A DNA stretch of 15,573 bases from an uncultured Clostridium sp. GTDB lineage: Bacteria; Bacillota; Clostridia; Christensenellales; CAG-138. The stretch's first letter is position 1. Each line of letters begins with the position of its first letter. Positions 13,508-15,573 of this stretch are shown piece after piece. Location: contig UQNF01000040.1 of assembly GCA_900542285.1 (NCBI GenBank), positions 1 to 15,573 of the forward strand, in the 5' to 3' direction. The position numbers and the translations under genes were made by a program. The notes below the pieces were generated by a model. It saw only the letters and a list, made by a program, of their open reading frames with translations. It ran no database searches and was not told where the DNA came from.

Positions 13508-15379
13508 TCAGTTTACCTCCGCAGCTTCTGTACCGAGATCATCACGGTGCATATCACAGTAGTCTTTGCAGTGTTCGCCAAAGCAGCCGTTGCAGCCATT
13601 ACGGCAGTCCTTAGTGACTATGCCCTGTTCGGCAAGCTCATGCTGACGCTTCAAATAGGATTGAGTGACGAGAGCGTCCATGTGCTGCCATGCCAAGGGT
13701 TCGTCAAGTCCAATACGCCTGTGGGCATAGCCTTCGCAGGTCAGGCCGTTCTCGGCAAAAGCATCGTCCCATGCCTGTTTATTGAACTGTTCATCCCATG
13801 AATCAAACCTTGCTCCGTTTTGGAAGGCTGAGATCAGCACGGATGAAAGTCTTCTGTCGCCCCTTGCAAAGCATGCTTCAAGGCGGCTGGTTTCCGAAAA
13901 GTGGCAGTTAAACTCAACACCCCTAATGCCCTTTAATGCATTCCTCAAAAGCGCCTGTCTGCGCAGCACCTCTTCAGTCGGTATCTGCGGTTCCCACTGG
14001 AAAGGAGTAAAGGGCTTTGGGACAAAGGTTGAAGCGGAAACAGTACACCTGAGCCCCTTGCCGCGAAGCTCCTTGGGCATGGCATAGAATGTTCTTGAAA
14101 CCTTCCTTGCAAGCTCCGCTATGCCAAGAATGTCCTCATCGGTTTCGGTAGGCAGACCAATCATGAAGTAGAGCTTAACACCGTGCCAGCCTGAACGGAA
14201 CGCATCGTCTACGGCGCGCAGCAGATCGTCTTCATCTACGCCCTTATTGATAACATCGCGCAGCCTCTGCGTGCCTGCCTCGGGAGCAAATGTAAGCCCC
14301 GTCTTCCTGACCTGCTGGATTTTCTCAAGATCATCCTTGATAAACGAGTCTATCCTGAGCGACGGCAGCGAAACGGAAACCCTATCCTTGCTGTAGCGTT
14401 CAAGGATCTCCGGCACTATTTCATGTATCTTGGTATAGTCGCCGCTGGATAGCGAAAACAGAGATATCTCATCATAGCCGGTACAGCTTATCTGCTTATC
14501 CGCATAGTCGATCAGCGTGCTCATCTTTCGCTCGCGAATCGGGCGATAGATGAATCCGGCCTGGCAGAAACGGCAGCCGCGCGTACAGCCGCGGAACAAT
14601 TCCAGCGCAATGCGGTCATGTACTATGTTCATGTAGGGAACAATCAAATCTCCGGTGAACTCGGATTTATCGAGGTCGCGCACTATGCGCCTTGTAATGC
14701 GATCCGGGGCAGATGGCTCAAGCTTTTTCAGCGAAGCAAATTCCCCATTGCAATACTCTGCCTCATAGAAGGACGGCACATAGATGCCCGGTATCTTCGA
14801 AAGCTCGATCAGCAGTTCGTGACGGCTTGCACCGTTTCTCATGCACTCGGCATAGCAGTCCATGAAATCATTCATAAGCTCTTCTCCATCGCCGAAGAAG
14901 AACACATCGACTATCTCCGCTAATGGTTCGCTGTTGCAGGTACAGGGACCCCCGGCAACAATGAGAGGGTATTTTTCTCCGCGTTCCCCAGTGGTAAGCG
15001 GTATTCCGCTTAGCTCCAGCATGTTAAGAAGATTTGTATAACACATCTCATACAGCAGGGAAAACCCGATAATGTCGAATTCATCGAGCGGAGTCTTGGT
15101 TTCAAGCGAGAAAAGCTTTTCGTTTTCATCGCGAAGCAGCTTTTCCATGTCGGGCCATGGTGCATAAGCGCGTTCACAGAACACATCCTCTCGATTGTTC
15201 AGCACATTATAGATAATCCTTGAGCCCAAATGACTCATACCTATCTCGTATGTATCGGGAAAGCAGAGCGCAAAACGGAACTCCGCACCCTCCTTCATCC
15301 TCATATTGAGCTCTCCGCCCATATATCTTGTGGGCTTTTCGGTTCTTGCTATGAGTGAGTTTAATTTTTCCTTATTCAA
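13508..15379 (-). CDS. TIGR03960 family radical SAM protein with B12-binding-like N-terminal domain
   Basis: A 623-residue radical SAM enzyme of unknown reaction. The N-terminal half (about 35-200) resembles a B12-binding Rossmann domain, with FALCFPDTYEIGMSHLG and VAGGPCTCNSEPLAE. The core has the cluster motif LFRGCTRGCRFCQAGF (Cys265, 269, 272) and later radical SAM barrel segments such as LTFAPEAGTQRLR and GVKLYFMIGLPTE. The C-terminus has five cysteines (592, 596, 599, 604, 608), including a second CX3CX2C. I prefer the TTG at 15379, five bases after GGAGG. An ATG at 15391 is in frame but has no ribosome site, and that GGAGG forms its second and third codons. It heads a coupled operon with DUF2344 and RNase E/G, hinting at RNA or translation-related modification. 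Confidence 0.93.
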   Translation of the reverse strand: MNKEKLNSLIARTEKPTRYMGGELNMRMKEGAEFRFALCFPDTYEIGMSHLGSRIIYNVLNNREDVFCERAYAPWPDMEKLLRDENEKLFSLETKTPLDEFDIIGFSLLYEMCYTNLLNMLELSGIPLTTGERGEKYPLIVAGGPCTCNSEPLAEIVDVFFFGDGEELMNDFMDCYAECMRNGASRHELLIELSKIPGIYVPSFYEAEYCNGEFASLKKLEPSAPDRITRRIVRDLDKSEFTGDLIVPYMNIVHDRIALELFRGCTRGCRFCQAGFIYRPIRERKMSTLIDYADKQISCTGYDEISLFSLSSGDYTKIHEIVPEILERYSKDRVSVSLPSLRIDSFIKDDLEKIQQVRKTGLTFAPEAGTQRLRDVINKGVDEDDLLRAVDDAFRSGWHGVKLYFMIGLPTETDEDILGIAELARKVSRTFYAMPKELRGKGLRCTVSASTFVPKPFTPFQWEPQIPTEEVLRRQALLRNALKGIRGVEFNCHFSETSRLEACFARGDRRLSSVLISAFQNGARFDSWDEQFNKQAWDDAFAENGLTCEGYAHRRIGLDEPLAWQHMDALVTQSYLKRQHELAEQGIVTKDCRNGCNGCFGEHCKDYCDMHRDDLGTEAAEVN

Positions 15380-15391
15380 AATTTCCTCCAT

Positions 15392-15410
15392 TGTTCATCG
15401 ACGATGAACA
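15392..15410. promoter_or_regulatory. Perfect 19-bp palindrome before the radical SAM operon
   Basis: TGTTCATCG and CGATGAACA flank a single central base with no mismatch. It lies between the promoter at 15461-15489 and the ribosome site at 15383-15387, so it falls within the transcribed leader near +45 to +63. It could be a repressor operator or, as RNA, a hairpin next to the ribosome site. I cannot name the regulator. Confidence 0.5.
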
Positions 15411-15460
15411 GAATTAGATTGTCTTATTTATCACGGATGAATACACTAAATCCATTTTAC

Positions 15461-15489
15461 ATTATACACGCAAATCCAATCGCATGCAA
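15461..15489 (-). promoter_or_regulatory. Putative promoter of the radical SAM-DUF2344-rng operon
   Basis: On the minus strand a perfect TATAAT -10 (15461-15466) is preceded at 17 bases by TTGCAT (15484-15489), which matches the -35 consensus only in TTG. Transcription would start near 15454. Confidence 0.55.
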
Positions 15490-15518
15490 GTATAACCCTA
15501 ATCTCAGAATGATGCCGA

Positions 15519-15571
15519 TTGTTGAAGCGTCAAGCATAGGTGACACATTTCCTCTCAAGAGAGCAGTCAAG
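15519..15571. repeat. Right copy of the 53-bp inverted terminal repeat
   Basis: Exact reverse complement of 1-53; only two further bases (GG) follow to the window end. The repeat edge next to unique DNA is sharp, with the outward sequence starting TGTTGAAG at both ends. It lies about 30 bp upstream of the radical SAM operon's -35 element. Confidence 0.85.
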
Positions 15572-15573
15572 GG

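Noticed and set aside
1..15573. Whole window as a composite transposon bounded by inverted repeats
   Set aside because: There is no transposase, integrase or cargo-type gene; the contents are core metabolic, cell-shape and RNA genes.

Overview
This window reads as chromosomal DNA from an anaerobic Firmicute, most likely a gut-type member of the Clostridia. The evidence is a phosphate butyryltransferase/butyrate kinase pair, a class III (oxygen-sensitive) ribonucleotide reductase, strong GGAGG ribosome binding sites, frequent AGG arginine codons and a roughly balanced GC content (judged by eye). I see no phage, plasmid, CRISPR, tRNA or rRNA gene.

Layout. Positions 173-2559 (+) hold ptb and buk, which convert butyryl-CoA to butyrate with ATP formation, followed by a small thioredoxin. 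A strong bidirectional terminator (2576-2607) separates these from a minus-strand cluster: mreB (start at 6013), a phosphohexose mutase and a TatD-type hydrolase. The mreB promoter lies back to back with a 65-residue membrane protein gene on the plus strand. Next comes a minus-strand redox operon: nrdD (start at 10182), trxB and a nine-cysteine small protein, closed by an intrinsic terminator at 6485-6511. Its promoter is near-consensus and carries two NrdR boxes, one exactly filling the -35/-10 spacer. The last block is a minus-strand operon of a radical SAM protein, its DUF2344 partner, an RNase E/G-type ribonuclease and a YdcF-type membrane protein.

The most interesting unit is the nrdD operon. 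NrdD carries an extra C-terminal thioredoxin-like domain with a CPNC motif, and thioredoxin reductase starts two bases after the nrdD stop. This suggests a built-in electron relay (NADPH, TrxB, redoxin domain, NrdD active site) instead of formate as reductant. No nrdG activase gene is in the window.

Both ends of the window carry the same 53-bp sequence in inverted orientation (1-53 and 15519-15571). Because the genes between are core genes, I read this as a multicopy repeat, possibly an insertion-sequence end, at which assembly stopped, and not as a transposon carrying these genes.
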